Shown here piece after piece: positions 8,691 through 21,170 of a stretch of DNA of 64,000 bases. The stretch is from assembly GCF_040802235.1 (NCBI RefSeq), contig NC_133174.1, positions 87,814,647 to 87,878,646 on the forward strand, written 5' to 3'. This DNA is from Manis javanica. Lineage: Eukaryota; Chordata; Mammalia; Pholidota; Manidae. The notes beneath the pieces are model-generated. The model was not told where the DNA came from, ran no database searches, and saw only the letters and a list, made by a program, of their open reading frames with translations. Numbering within the stretch: position 1 is the stretch's first letter; each line of letters starts with the position of its first letter. A program made the position numbers and the translations under genes.

Positions 8691-10039
8691 TGCTGCACAG
8701 CCCCCACTACAAACAGGGCAAAGAAAGATTTAGGGAAATTTACTGATTGTAGATTCCTAATGAGATGTGAAAGGATGTGTTAGGATATTCAGGGTGTTTT
8801 GAAAAATATTTTGAGGTTGTTACTTCAGAGAGAAACAGTTCTTTCACCATATATCCCCTGGCATCTTGGAGAGATTCACAGATTTGATCCAATATGGCAT
8901 TTCCTGTGCTCTTACCATTTTAGGTTTATCAGCAACTAATTCCTTTAGTTGGTTAGGGCACCGTTTGGAGCAATTATTTTGAATTCACTATGACTTCAGA
9001 ACCCGTTTTCTGAATCCTCAGAACCTCAAGTCTCACAAATTTATAGACTTTGAGACATCCAGTTCCTTTATGGTAGTCAAAGATTCTTCCAAAGTAGAGC
9101 GACAAGAGGAGGAAGCATGAAGATGCTTTTTTTCCTTTCTTGAATTCTCCCATTCCTGAAGTTTTTCTCCGAATTATGCAAGGAAGGAAAATGGTGATGT
9201 AGAATATAATTAAAGTACCTCTCAACTGGAAGTATATGATACTTGTTATATACGTATAAATTGCTTGTCTTTTTACCTCATAAGGCCCTACCAAAATTAC
9301 ACATTCTTAAATAAAAGCTGAGCAGCCTTCAAATATCTGAGTACTTAATAATCTCCAAATTCAGAATCTTTCTCTTCTATCAAAACTATACAAATAACAA
9401 TTTTTTAAAAATCAGATTTTTTTTAAATTCAGCTTTCAAAAATCAAGTGACTATCAAAATGGCTAAATTTACTGCATCATTAACTGATTTATACAACTTA
9501 GTAACTTCTCATAAAGGAAGAAGAATACTTTTTTTACATATGTCTGATGTTGACTTTTTGCAAAATTGTTTTTATTTTTAACAAAGCAGTACATAAATGG
9601 TTACAAATTTAATCAGTAAAGAATGGCTTCACTTCTTTCCCACAGTTCTACTTTCAGTAGGCAACCACTTGAGAATATTTTGAGTCTTAGTTCTTTTGTT
9701 AACTTATATATTAAGTTAATTACATCTTTTCTATAATAAATCTTATATACCAATCATTCAGCTACACAAACATGACCATTTTGCCAATATCACTTCATCT
9801 AGTGCCCTTCCTTTCTTTTTTCCTAGATTTTCTCTTTGTTTCAGGTTTTATTGCCCTAGCTAACCAGTCCATGAGGCCGGGGTCAAGGGTAACTTTTCGC
9901 TCCAATGTCCAGCTCTAGGCCTTGCTCAATGACTGGAAACTCAATGCCTTTGCTCTGTTGCTTGCAAAGGAATCCATTGAGGTTGCTGGGAACACAGGAG
10001 ATAAGATAGAATCAATAATGTTGGGTCACTTTTTTTCAT
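8691..10039. other. long stretch with no gene
   Basis: AT-rich sequence. 9545-9840 could be a very old LINE 3'UTR and 9840-10020 looks unique. I cannot support a named feature. Confidence 0.35.
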
Positions 10040-10896
10040 AAATGTCTAATAGTTGTATATTTTTTGTGTAACTGACACACCATGAATTGCACATATTTAA
10101 AGTGTAAAATCTGACAAGTTTCAAAATATGTATACATCCAAGAAACCATCACCACAATCAAAATAATAGACAAATCTCTTATGCCAAAATGTTTTTTCTT
10201 ATATCCTTCTGCCTCTCCCCACACTCCTTTCCCAGTCCAGAAACCAGTAATCTGCTTTTGACAGTGTAGATTAGTTGACATTTTCTAAAATTCTAAATAA
10301 ATGGAATCATACAATATGTACTCTTTTTGTCTGGTTTCTTTCAGTTAGTATATTTATTTTGAGATGTGTGAGCATTGCTGTATAGATCCATAGTTCTTTC
10401 ATTTTGGTTGTTGAGTAGTTGGTGAGTTGAAATGGATTTACAACAGTCAGTTTTTCCATTTACCTCTTGATGGACATTTGGATTGTTTCCTGTTTTTAGC
10501 TATTACAAATAAAGCTGTTATGGATATTCATACATATATCTTTGTAAGAACACATGTTTTCTTTTTTCTTGGGTAAAAATGTAGGATTGGAATGGCTGAA
10601 TTGTATGGCAGGTGTCAGTATAACTTTTTAAGAAACTACCAAACTGTTTTTCTAAAGTGATTGTACCCTTTTATTTGTATACATGCAATGTACAACAGTT
10701 AAAATTCCTCTACATCCTTGCACTTGGTATGATCAATTTTTTAAAGTTTAGTCATTCTAATAGGTACAAAACACTATCTCAATGTGGTTTATTTTGCATT
10801 TCCCAGATGACTGATGTTACTAAGCAGCTTTTCATCTACTTATTAGCCACCCTTATATCTTCTTTGATGAAGTTTCTGTTCAAATCATTTTCCTAT
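10040..10896 (-). mobile_element. old L1 (L1M) 3' end, left part of a split element
   Basis: The inverted L1M 3'UTR (ACCATGAATTGCACATATTTAAAGTG, AAACCATCACCACAATCAAAATAA) is followed by the inverted end of ORF2 (TGCATTTCCCAGATGACTGATG). It breaks off at CCTAT 10892-10896, where an LTR is inserted, and resumes at 11501. Confidence 0.85.
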
Positions 10897-11495
10897 TGTT
10901 TCAGGGGTCCCAAGACCACTCTCAAGTCTGCTAATTCACTAGAAGGGTTTGTAAGAATCAAAACAGGTTTTACTCCTGGTTGACATATGTTTAAAGACAA
11001 AATATACAGAGCAAGAGAAAAAGGAACAAGCTATCCATCAGGTGGAGTCCAAAGCAGTTAGGCACCAGTTTCCAAGTCCTTTCCCACTTGGAGTCACACA
11101 GGACATGCTTTCATCTCTGGCTGTGAACTGCAAGGACATATGTGAAGACTCAGTACATGGAAGCACATTCAAGCCTCAGAGTCCAAGCCTTTAATGGAGG
11201 ACTGGGCACATGGGCAAATTCTTCTATATAACAAGCGATGGAATTCAAAACTCAGGACTCCAACAACGAAATCAGGTGCCCATCATCAATCTTGATGTTT
11301 AGGCAAAGCAAATTCTGACAAAGTAGTATAACTTGGTCCATTGCTCCATGGACAGACAATAAAATCATTAACATAAAGAACCATCAAGTACCACATTCCC
11401 AGACGTTGTCTAATGATCACTAATGGCTCCAAGTTCTCTTGGTGATGTGTAAAGAGAGAGCAACAAGAACCTGCTGTTTTAACTCTTTTCACACA
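10897..11495 (-). mobile_element. 599-bp solo LTR inserted in an old L1
   Basis: It begins TGTTTCAGGGG and ends CACACA on the + strand. The 5-base sequence CCTAT is duplicated on both sides (10892-10896 and 11496-11500), and the interrupted L1 continues in register after it. The 5-base duplication and TG...CA ends are typical of retroviral-type integration. The strand is inferred from weak similarity to a mammalian LTR family and is uncertain. Confidence 0.75.
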
Positions 11496-11500
11496 CCTAT

Positions 11501-11870
11501 TTTATTATTGGTTTGTTCATTTACTTGTTGAATTTTAAGAGTTATTTATATATTCTGTATGCAATCCTTTATCAAATACACACTTTGCAGATTTTCCTCC
11601 CAGTCCTTGCTTTGTCCTTTTATTCTCTTAGTGGTATCTTTTGAATAGCAGAAATTTTTAATGTTGATGAAATCCAGTTTGTCAATTTGGTTTTCTATGT
11701 ATTGTGTTTTGATATCCTATCTAAGAAATTTGTGCCAAGCCCAAGATTTTAAATGTTTTTTCCTAGTTTTTTTTTGTAGTATTTTTATAGTTTAAGGTTT
11801 TTACATTTAAGTCTGTAATCCATTTTGAGTATATTTTTGTATATGGTTTGACCTGGAATATTTTAGAGCA
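11501..11870 (-). mobile_element. old L1 (L1M), right part of the split element
   Basis: Inverted ORF2 sequence continues the 10040-10896 fragment (TTGAATTTTAAGAGTTATTT, then CAGATTTTCCTCCCAGTC and TAATCCATTTTGAG). Confidence 0.85.
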
Positions 11871-11879
11871 ATCTTTAAC

Positions 11880-12260
11880 ATCAGATTTTTTCACCCATAA
11901 ATACTTTGATATGTATCTCTAGCAGATGAAGAGAATTATAAAAACATAAGCCCAATACCTTTATCATAATTACTTAATAGCCTCCAGTACCCAATCTATG
12001 TTCAAATTTTCCCAAAATATCTTTTTGTTTATTTGAATTAAGATACAAACAAAATCAGCATAATGCATTATGTTGACATGTTTCTTTAATCTCTAGTAAT
12101 CTCTAACAGTCCCCTTATTCTATTTTCTCATACTATTTAAAAAAAATAATCCTGGTCACTTGTGCCAAGGGATTTCCCACATTCTGTATTTGTTTGATTG
12201 TATCCATGTGGTTTTTTTAACAATATGATCTTAGACACTATACATTTACACTGTTCAGTG
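11880..12260. repeat. old L1-type 3'UTR relic
   Basis: ATACTTTGATATGTATCTC, TGTTCAAATTTTCCC and GGGATTTCCCACATTCTGTA occur in the order of a common ancient mammalian L1 3'UTR. Family and orientation are uncertain. Confidence 0.5.
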
Positions 12261-12639
12261 AAAGATAAGGATTTGGCTAACATTCTGCTCTCTACTTCCC
12301 TCTCTCTAATTATCCCTTAATTTTTAGCTCCAATGTGATCTTTAGGAATGGAGTAAACATGGTAGATTTTTGAAGAATCATTATGTATAATTATTTGCCT
12401 TTTGCCAAGTAACATCTTTATTTAGTCTTATCTGTACCATAAGCTACCACATACTATTAAAAAAACAGCTTTCATGCAATGCAATAGCAGTAGGGGAGTG
12501 GAAAATAGAGAATTGGGAACTGTCTCAGAAGATCTGACAGTATTGAATGCATAGAAAGGAAGAGGGAAGGAATGTGGAATGACTGCTCGGTTTCTGGCTT
12601 CAGCAGTTGGATACATTTAGAAAAATAGAAGAGGAAGAG
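12261..12639. other. no recognisable feature
   Basis: Nothing supportable except a 26-base string (12508-12533) that recurs at 14449-14474. Confidence 0.35.
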
Positions 12640-13000
12640 CGAGTTTGTGGAAAAGGTTAGGGACACAAGAAGAAAATTTTTGACATTGAGACATAGGGCA
12701 TCTTTAAACAATCAAATAGGGATGTCCAGTAGACCATTGGAAGTATGGGTCTGGAGATAAGGAGAAAGATGTGGGCTACAGCTACAAATTTGAAAGTGAT
12801 TAGTTTTATAGGTGGTGGTTGAAGTCATGGGCGTGGATGACATTGCCCAGAAAATGTAGAATGAGTAAGGAAAGAGGAAAACAAACAAAACCCTAAGGAA
12901 TCTCAAGATTTTAAGGAGAAAGAAGTAATTGTTACAGTGTGTGATAAGTACCATAATAAAGAGTGATTTATTATGGATGAGATACCCTAGGGACTCAAAA
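12640..13000 (-). repeat. L2 LINE relic
   Basis: GGGATGTCCAGTAGACCATTGG, GGGTCTGGAGATAAGGAGA and GGCGTGGATGACATTGCCCAG follow the inverted L2 ORF2 end at low identity. Confidence 0.5.
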
Positions 13001-13204
13001 TAAGATTGATCAAATGAGTGGGGAGAAGTGATCATAAAAGATTTACTTTGGTTTGAATACCGTAGGACGTATTGCAATGTGTCAGTGGGATGAGGGGCAG
13101 GAAAGCAGACAAACTCACCTATTTTACTCACCTATTTTATAAGGAAAAGAGAGGGCTTCTAATGAAAGCTATCCCCCACCCTGATACACTCATGTCTAAA
13201 GCAA

Positions 13205-13380
13205 TGTTCCTCAAAGTGTGGTCATTAATTCACTTGCGTGAGAATATCATAGAGGCTTTATCAAAGTGAATATTATTGGTTCCACCTTGGACCTACTGAA
13301 TGAGAATAATTGAAGTGGTTGGCACTGAGGAATCACGTTTTAAACAAGTTCTCTAAGTGATTATAAAGCAGATGGTTCAT
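13205..13380. mobile_element. hAT-Charlie relic (MER5/MER3 type)
   Basis: GTTCCTCAAAGTGTGGTC at the start, GACCTACTGAATGAGAATAA in the middle and GTTTTAAACAAGTTCTC near the end match the layout of MER-type hAT non-autonomous elements. Confidence 0.6.
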
Positions 13381-14483
13381 TCACTAAATTTTGTACAAAC
13401 TAAGGTATGATCATGGGACATTTCAGCTAAAACAGAGTGGCGATGAAAGGCTTTGGAGTTGATCAAGTCAAAGAATAGTGATCTTCAAGTTGCTGCTCTC
13501 TTCTTGCCAGTCTTAGCACGAAGGCCTAGTGGGAAAATGGGTGACAGGGAAGTACTACAAGAGTATAATTGACTGAATCTGTTTTCCCCGTTAGAAAGGA
13601 AAAATGAACCAGATAAGAATAAGAGCAGATAAGTTTTCCTCTGGACTGGTCCCAACTCAATCAGGAAGCACATAAAGGAACCTTGAAGAAAAAGAAATCA
13701 ACAATAATTTGGTTGATTAAATGTGGTTGTTAAAGCAATAACAACAATAACAACACACCCATGAATTCCCCTTATTTTGTTTTCACTTTTCAGCTGGTTA
13801 TCAGGCACTTTATACTCAGCTCCTCCTAGTGAATTCATCTTATTGAATTCACTAAATGTTTAGTCTTTCATTTGATCAATAATTCTGGAGATAAAAATCT
13901 CCATGTTTCCCATAATTTTTATCCTAAAAGGAGGAAATTGCAAGTCAAGTCATTGTCTACTATTTAGTCAGAAACTGTTTCTATCTATCTCTTCATTAAA
14001 AAATTAACTATATATTTGGAAATACATTATTTGAAGTACATTGGGAAATAGATTACTCTTGAGAATGAATTCCTTTGTGTCCTTATTGAATCCCAGGGAT
14101 GTACTCTCAAACTAAATCTGATGGCCTGAGAATATTCTACTGTGGATTGAAACATTATTCTTCTGAGAAATCGGCTTAATGGGTTTTCTATTTTGTCAAA
14201 GCAGCTTTCTACATGGCTCTCCAGAGTTGGGTATATCTTGCTAGAAATCTGATATCTAAATTCAAAATATTGTAACATTACTTTGTTTTGAAAAAAAGCT
14301 GTGAATATTCTATTCATTGGAATTTTTCTAGAAAAAAAAATCATATGTAAAAACAACTGTTTCCTTTGAAAAGACAAGTACACAAGGACCTTTTCTGTGA
14401 TAAAATTAAGTCAATTCCGACTACAAAATTAAACATGACAAATGATAAGAGAATTAGGAACTGTCTCAGAAGATAAACTACTT
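13381..14483. other. no recognisable feature
   Basis: AT-rich unique-looking sequence with no supportable gene. The longest reading frames have no recognisable domain. Confidence 0.4.
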
Positions 14484-14562
14484 CTCTTTATGTATCTGCT
14501 AATTCTCTTTATGTATCTACTAATTCCATAAACTACTTCTCTTTATGTATCTACTAATTCCA
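14484..14562. repeat. short irregular tandem repeat, three units
   Basis: The unit CTCTTTATGTATCTRCTAATT starts at 14484, 14505 and 14539. The last two copies also share a longer flank (TAAACTACTT), so two duplication steps of different size are visible. Confidence 0.8.
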
Positions 14563-14995
14563 TTTATCACTCATAGTTTTTTAAGATAAATTTCCTTTCT
14601 CACATACTGTGCTAGTAAGCTAGTAACACAGGAGAAACAGATGATAGCCCCTGGTTATACAGAGTTAGAAGATGTTTTACCAAGTGTAGGAGATATGACT
14701 CGGGAAATAAGCTGTTACTTTTACTGTGATTTCACCAGGAGCTCAGGGATTATATTGTGAAAAGAAGAACCATGAAACCTAGAGAAAGGAGAGCCAGATA
14801 ATAAGGAATTATCAGTGTGTGTGTAACTTTGTGTTAAGCAAAGATCCCAGGGGGGAAAAATGCTGGGTCATTATAAAGTTATATTTTCTGTACAAGAAAA
14901 GAGGCTCTAATGTAGTGTATCTAAATATTCCCACACAACCATGACATTTCTTTTTTAAAAAATTCCATACTTACCAGAGCAATCTTTTAGTAATT
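14563..14995. other. no recognisable feature
   Basis: Nothing supportable. Confidence 0.4.
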
Positions 14996-15388
14996 GTATT
15001 AGTTTACTTGTTATGGTATTAGTTGCTAGAGCTGCTGTAACAAAGTACCACAGACTGGGTGGCTTAAATGGAAATTATTTTCTCACAATTCTGGAGGCTA
15101 GAAGACTGAGATCAAAGTATTGGCAGGGTTGGCTTCTTCTCAGGCCTCAGCTTGCAGATGGCTGTCTTCTCCCTGTATCTGCACATGGTCTTCCCTCTGT
15201 ATAACTCTGTCCTAATCTGCTATTCTAAGAACATGGGTCATATGGCATTTGGGTCTACCCTAATGACCTATTTTTAATTTAATTACCTCTTTAAAGACCC
15301 TATCTTCAGACACAGTCATATTCTAAATTACTGGGGTTTAGGACTTCAACATATGAATTTTACAGGGACACATTTCAGCATATAAGAG
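14996..15388 (-). mobile_element. MLT1/MST-type MaLR solo LTR
   Basis: AACAAAGTACCACAGACTGG, CAATTCTGGAGGCTAGAAG, TAATTACCTCTTTAAAGACC and AGGACTTCAACATATGAATTT appear in the order of an inverted MaLR LTR. It is nearly complete and old. The internal region is absent. Confidence 0.85.
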
Positions 15389-15534
15389 TTCTTATTTCAG
15401 GTCTCCAGATACATTAATACAAAAAAAGGTCCCTGCAAATATACTACCTAATATAAATTCAAAAATTGGATTTTTGGCAAAATCTAGTCAACTATGAGTT
15501 ACTTTTCTAAAAGTCTAATCTGCCTGGGGAATCA

Positions 15535-15670
15535 ACATCCATTTCTGTATATCTACTATGATTCAGGCACTGGCATAGGTGCTAGGGCCAGAAAGACAGA
15601 GGAAACACATGCTTTGTCCTTGAGAAGTTTGCAGTCTGGAGAAGTGGAAATGCTATAAGCAAGCAAATAC
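15535..15670 (-). repeat. L2 LINE 3' fragment
   Basis: GATTCAGGCACTGGCATAGGTG and TTGAGAAGTTTGCAGTCTGG are inverted L2 landmarks. Confidence 0.6.
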
Positions 15671-16754
15671 AATAAAATATGCGAAACATTCAGCTATACC
15701 CATGGGGACCCAACCAAAGTAAAGGAATGTATTAATCCCCAAAATACTGTCTAACTAATACTACTTCATAAAGTATTAGAGCTTATTGTTCTTAAGACAA
15801 ATGTATTTATCTAGTGTTTGCCTAACATCTTAAAATGCATTTGATGGAGATAATATTTCAGAAAACTTATAACATGCTATGTCTTTATTTGTAAAAAAAA
15901 AATCATCAGAACCATGTTAACTTTTTGTTATAATATGATGGTCATGACCTTGCAGAATATGTTACCCAAATTAAAAATCAGTCTTGATAGGATACCATAA
16001 GCTGAGCCATTATTGCACCCAAAGCTAAATACAAGAACTCTGAAATTCAAGGGCAGCTATAAAAAAAAAGTATACATGAATTGTTTGCCAAGAACTAGAA
16101 CAGTCCCTGGTGATGTATAAGAACCAAGGTTCAAAAGTAGTGAGATAACCCAACTCATTATCTCATACTGTATCAGATGTCTTATAAAAGTTAACTTGTT
16201 ATTATTTTTAAGACAAATATACTTGTCTTAAGCATTCTTAAGAAACATTCAGTGCATTCTAAATTATTTTTCATAATGCCACCATTTTTCCTGCTAACCA
16301 AGGGTAAATTGATCACAAACCTCTACATACCAGTGAATCTTCATTATAGATCTTTTTTCTCTTTAGTCTTTCAAAGATGTTATTAGAAGTAGAAGAAGGT
16401 TTTAGCTCAGCAAATGCCACCAGGAAAAGGTCAGAGAATTTTTTTTTGGAGTAGTGTTTAAAATGGTTCTCTAATGAGTCTAAAGAAAGAGAAATATGGC
16501 ATGACAAATGCTAACAACTTAAGGACAAAGTTGTTAAGGGTTGATAAACCCATTCCATAAAGAAACCAATTTTTTCTTTTTTTCTTCTCATTGATATCTT
16601 CTTTCTTGGCTTTCTTGGAAAGAAATACATAGTTAAGTGATTTAACTTTGAAACTATGTAAAATGAGAAAGCTGAACTAAATTAATTTTATGATCCTTGT
16701 CAAGAACTTTGAAAAGTTGGAGATTTCACCTTATGTGCAAGTTAACAATTTAGT
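15671..16754. other. no recognisable feature
   Basis: AT-rich, nothing supportable. Confidence 0.4.
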
Positions 16755-16985
16755 TGGCCACAGTTTCATAGGTGCTGGCAGAAGACACAAGACTCGAAGG
16801 TCAGAGACAAAGGACAGTTTATTAACACCTGCAATAGCAGTTGCTAGTGAATCAGTATTTGTACCAGTTCTCTGAGCCTTAGTTCCTACAGGGTGATGCC
16901 AAGAGGTTTAGGAGATACCTGCTTATGCAGTAGGGCACATGAGAAAGGAATCCTGAACTTATCATTTATACTGAGCAGTAATCTC
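16755..16985 (-). mobile_element. LTR fragment, same family as 44478-44935
   Basis: AAGACACAAGACTCGAAGGTCAGAGACAAAGGACAGTTTATTAAC matches the stretch around 44548-44595 closely. The inverted AATAAACTG would be its polyadenylation signal. Edges are approximate. Confidence 0.6.
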
Positions 16986-17035
16986 TGGAGTGAAACAATC
17001 TTTATTTTCCATGGCTATTCATTATACAAAAATTC

Positions 17036-18440
17036 TTTTTTTTAGATATAATTCACATACCATAACCCTTTCATGTATAATTCAGTGCTTATGAGTATAT
17101 TCAAAATGTTGTGCAGCCATTACGACTCTATATTTTCCATTGTCTGAAAATTAAACCTCATACTTATTAGCAGTCACTTCCTGTTTCCCCTCCCCCAAAC
17201 CCTTGAGAACCACTAATCTACTTTTGTCCCTGTGGATTTGCCCACTATGGACATTTCACATAAATGGAATAATATAATATGTGACTTTTTAATGACAGGC
17301 TTCTTTTACTAAGCATAATGTTTTAAAGGTTCATTCATATTCTAACATGAATCAGTTCTTCATTTTTCATGGCTAAATAATATCCACTGAATGGATATAA
17401 TACATTTTATTTATCCATTCATAAGTTGATGAACATTTGGGTTGTTTCTACCTTTTGACTAATATGAATAAAGGTGGCATGAATATCCATTTACAAGTTT
17501 TTGTGAGGACACATATTTTCCATTCTCTCAGGTACATAACCAAGAGTGAAATTGCTAAGTCATATAGCAACTATGTGTTCAACTTTTTGAAAAAATGCCA
17601 AACTGCTTTTCAAAGCAGCTGCACCATTTTATATTCCTACCAGCTATGTATGAGGGTTCCAATTTCTCCACATCCTTGCCAACACATGTTATTTCTGGTC
17701 TTCTTTATTATAGCCATCATAGTGAGTGTGAAATAGTATCTCATTGTGGTTTTAATATGCATTTCCCTAATGGGTAATGATATTAACCATCTTTTTAAGT
17801 GCTTACTGGACATTTTCATATCTTCTTTTGAGAAATGTTTATTTAAATCCTTTGAATAAACTTTTTTATATTGGATTACTTGTCTTTTTATTATTGAATT
17901 GTAAGAGTTCTTTATACATTCTAGATACTAGGCCCTTATCACCTTATCAAATATATAATTTGAAAATATTTCCTGTGAGTTATCTTTTTACTTTCTTGAT
18001 AGTATCCTCTGAGGCATGAAAGTGTTTATTTTAATGAAGTTCAATTTTCTTTTATTTTTCAGTTGTTTGTCCTTTCGGTGTTATATGTAAGAAATGGAAG
18101 TCAGGAATATTTACACCTATGCTTTCTTCTCAGAGTTTTAAAGATTTAGTTTTTCCCTTTAAGTCTTTGATACATTTTGAGTTAATTTTTGTATATCATG
18201 TGAGATAATGGTCCAATTTTGTTCTTCTGCATGTATATACCCCGTTGGTTCAGTATACCATTTTTTGGGAAGAGTACTATTTCCCATTGAATCATTCCCT
18301 TATTAAAAATCAAATGAGCATAAGTGATTTGGTTTTTTCCTGGTTTATTTTTATAAAAGTACCACACAGTCTTGATCACTACTGTTTTCTCATAAATTTT
18401 GAAATCAAAAAGTTGACAGAGTCCAACATTCTCTAGCTAC
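17036..18440 (-). mobile_element. old L1 (L1M), 3'UTR and ORF2 end
   Basis: Inverted L1 3'UTR (AGATATAATTCACATACCATAA) is followed by inverted ORF2 (TTAATATGCATTTCCCTAATGG, GATACATTTTGAGTTAATTTTTG). At 18440 it meets a second L1 head-to-head. Confidence 0.85.
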
Positions 18441-19835
18441 TTCTATTCAACATGATTACTAGTGGCTCTAGCTTGTGCTATCTGGCATGAAAAAAAAAAT
18501 GAATTACATACAGATTGCAATGAATTAAGTAAAACTGTCTTTATTTGCAGAAGACATGATTGTTGAAAACCCATTAGAATCTATAAAAAAGCTACTAGAA
18601 TTCATAAGTGAGTATATCAAAATTGTGAGATACAAGACCAATATATAAAAATCAATTGTATTTCTATATATCAGTAATGAACTTCAGGAAACTAAAATTA
18701 AAAAAAATACTATTTATAGTAGTGTCAGAACTATGAAATATTTAGGACTATATCTGACAAAAGAAGTGAAACCTCTAAAATCTAAACAGAAGCCATTACT
18801 GAGAGAAATTAGAAAAGACCTAACTAAATAGACAGGCCAATTATTTCCAAATTGATCTGTAGAATCTATGCGTTCCTACAAAGCCCAGCAGTCATTTTTT
18901 TAAATTTACAAGCTGATTCTGAAATTCATATAGACATGCAAATAACTTTGAAAGAGGAGAACAAAGTTAGAGAGCTAACAACATCTAATTTTAAAGCCTA
19001 TTATAAAATTACAGTAATCAAAACAGTGTGGTTTTGACCTAAGAAGATAAATAGATCAATGGAATAAAATATAAACAGCTCAGAAATAAACCCATGCATA
19101 TGTGGGCAACCAATCTTTTACAAAGGTGTAAGATGGAGAAAAGTTCAGGTGGATAGAGGACAGCTTTTCAATAAATGGTGATGGAACAATTGGATGGCCA
19201 TATATAAAAACAGAAACAGAATTTCAATCCATACCTTGCACCATTACAAATTTTAATTCAAAGGAGATCATAGGACTAAATATAACACTTTAGAGTATAA
19301 AACGTCTAGAAAAAAACATAGGAAAAAATTGTGTGAACTTGGGTTAGGCAAAGATTTCTTAGATATCATATTTAGTGGGCAGTCCATAAAATAAAAATCA
19401 GTAAATTGGATTTCATCAAAATTAAAAACCTCTTGCTTTTCAAAAGACACTGTTAAGAAAATTAGAAAATAAGCCACCAATTGGGAGAAAATATCTTCAG
19501 AGCATATATCTGATAAAGGACTTACATTCAGAGTACAAGAAGAATCTCAAAATTCAATAATGAGAAAACCATCAACCCAATTAAAAATAAATATTTGGAC
19601 AGACATTTCATAAAAGATATTTGAATAGGAAATAAACATGTGAGAAGATGCTCAACATCACTAGTCATCCGGGAAATCAAATTAAAACCATAAGATACCA
19701 TCACATATCTATCAGAATGGCTAAAATTTAAAAAAGAATGGCCTTAAGTATTGCCAAGAATGTAGAAAAACTGAAATTCTTATACATTGCTGCTGGAAAA
19801 GTAAAATGATACAATTTCTATGGAAAAGAGTTTGG
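18441..19835 (+). mobile_element. old L1 (L1M) ORF2, left part of a split element
   Basis: Sense ORF2 remnant from the reverse-transcriptase active-site area (GTAAAACTGTCTTTATTTGCAGAAGAC) towards the C terminus. It is split by an opposite-strand L1 and resumes at 20266. Confidence 0.82.
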
Positions 19836-19837
19836 CA

Positions 19838-20265
19838 GTTTCTTTTTTTTATATCTGCAAAATATTTTTATTCATGACACATTTGTAACAGCTCTATTGA
19901 GGCATCATTGGCATAAAATTTTATATATCTAAAAGTACAATTTGATATCTATGACATATTCATATACTCATGAAACCATCACCACAATCAAGATAATTAA
20001 CATATACCTCAACCCCAGAAGATTCCTTAGTCCCTCTCTAATCCCTCCCTTTTGGTCCTACAGTCTCCCTCCCCTGATGCCTAGGCAGCCATTGATTCCT
20101 TTCTGTCACTATGGGTTAGTTTGCATTCCCAAGAATACTATGAAAATGAAATCGTATAATATGTACTATTGCCTGTCTGGCTTTTTCACTCAGTATAATA
20201 ATTTTGAGATTTATCTGTTTTTTGCATATCAGTTGAGTGGTTCTATTGTATAGATGCACCAAAAT
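19838..20265 (-). mobile_element. L1 3' fragment inserted in another L1
   Basis: It opens with a T run (19839-19850, an inverted poly-A tail), then inverted L1 3'UTR (GAAACCATCACCACAATCAAG). AGTTTCTT on the left and AGTTATCTT on the right may be a worn target duplication. Confidence 0.75.
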
Positions 20266-20700
20266 TTTGGAAGTTATCTTAAGTTAAATATACGCTTACC
20301 TTATGATCCAGCCAATTCCACTCCTAAGTATTCTCTCAAAAGAAAGAAAAGCCTATACATACACAAAGACTTATTCTTGAATATACAAATGGCAGCATAT
20401 CCATACAATGGAATACTCTCAGCCATAAAAATGCAGTAACATGGATGAATCTCAAAATAAATATTCTGAGTGAAATAAGCAGAGAAAGGAGAGTATGTAC
20501 TATATGACTCTATTTGTATAAAACTGCATAAAATGCAATCTGATCTATAGTGACAGAAAGGAGATCAGTGTTACCTGGGTACAAGGCTGAGGTAGAAGGG
20601 AGAAGCTACACAGGGGTAGGAGGGAACTCTTTTGGGCTGAGGGTTATGTTCATTTTCTTGATTGAGGTGATAGTTGTACAAGGTTATATACATAGGTCTT
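20266..20700 (+). mobile_element. old L1 (L1M), 3' end of the split element
   Basis: It continues the ORF2 of 18441-19835 (TACGCTTACCTTATGATCC, AATGGAATACTCTCAGCC) into its 3'UTR (TGATTGAGGTGATAGTTGTACAAGG). Confidence 0.82.
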
Positions 20701-20955
20701 TTTAAAATATTGTTTTATTGTGGTAAGAACACTTAACACATGAGATCTACCCTCTCAACAGACTCTTAAGTGTACAGTACAATATTATCCAGAGGCACAA
20801 TGCTGTACAGATATCTACAACCTATTCATCTTGCATAACTGAAATTTTATACCTGCTGATTAGCAACTCCACTTTCCCCCTTTCTCCACCCCCTGGCAAC
20901 CACTATTCTGTTCCTTACTTCTGTGAATATGACTATTTTGGATACACATTTTCTC
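20701..20955 (-). mobile_element. old L1 3'UTR fragment
   Basis: TTTTATTGTGGTAAGAACAC, TTAAGTGTACAGTACAATATTAT and CACCCCCTGGCAACCACTA are inverted L1M 3'UTR landmarks. Confidence 0.7.
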
Positions 20956-20974
20956 AAATCATGCACTTTAATAT

Positions 20975-21170
20975 GTGCAGTTATACCACACATATATTAA
21001 TCATTTGCATGCACTATCTCATTTATTCATTATCAACATAGTGCAGTAGGTACTATTTTACAGGTGAGAAAACAAGGACAGTGAAATTATGCAAGGTGCC
21101 CAAAATTATATAGTAAGTGTATATAGCAAGAAGAGCAGAGATTCAACCAAGGATCTTCATCTATCAGGTG
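20975..21170 (-). repeat. MIR SINE relic
   Basis: GCATGCACTATCTCATTTATTC and ATTTTACAGGTGAGAAAACAAGG are inverted MIR core landmarks. Confidence 0.7.

Noticed and set aside
9840..10020. Possible processed pseudogene
   Set aside because: No frame gives a recognisable peptide, and there is no poly-A tail or duplication.
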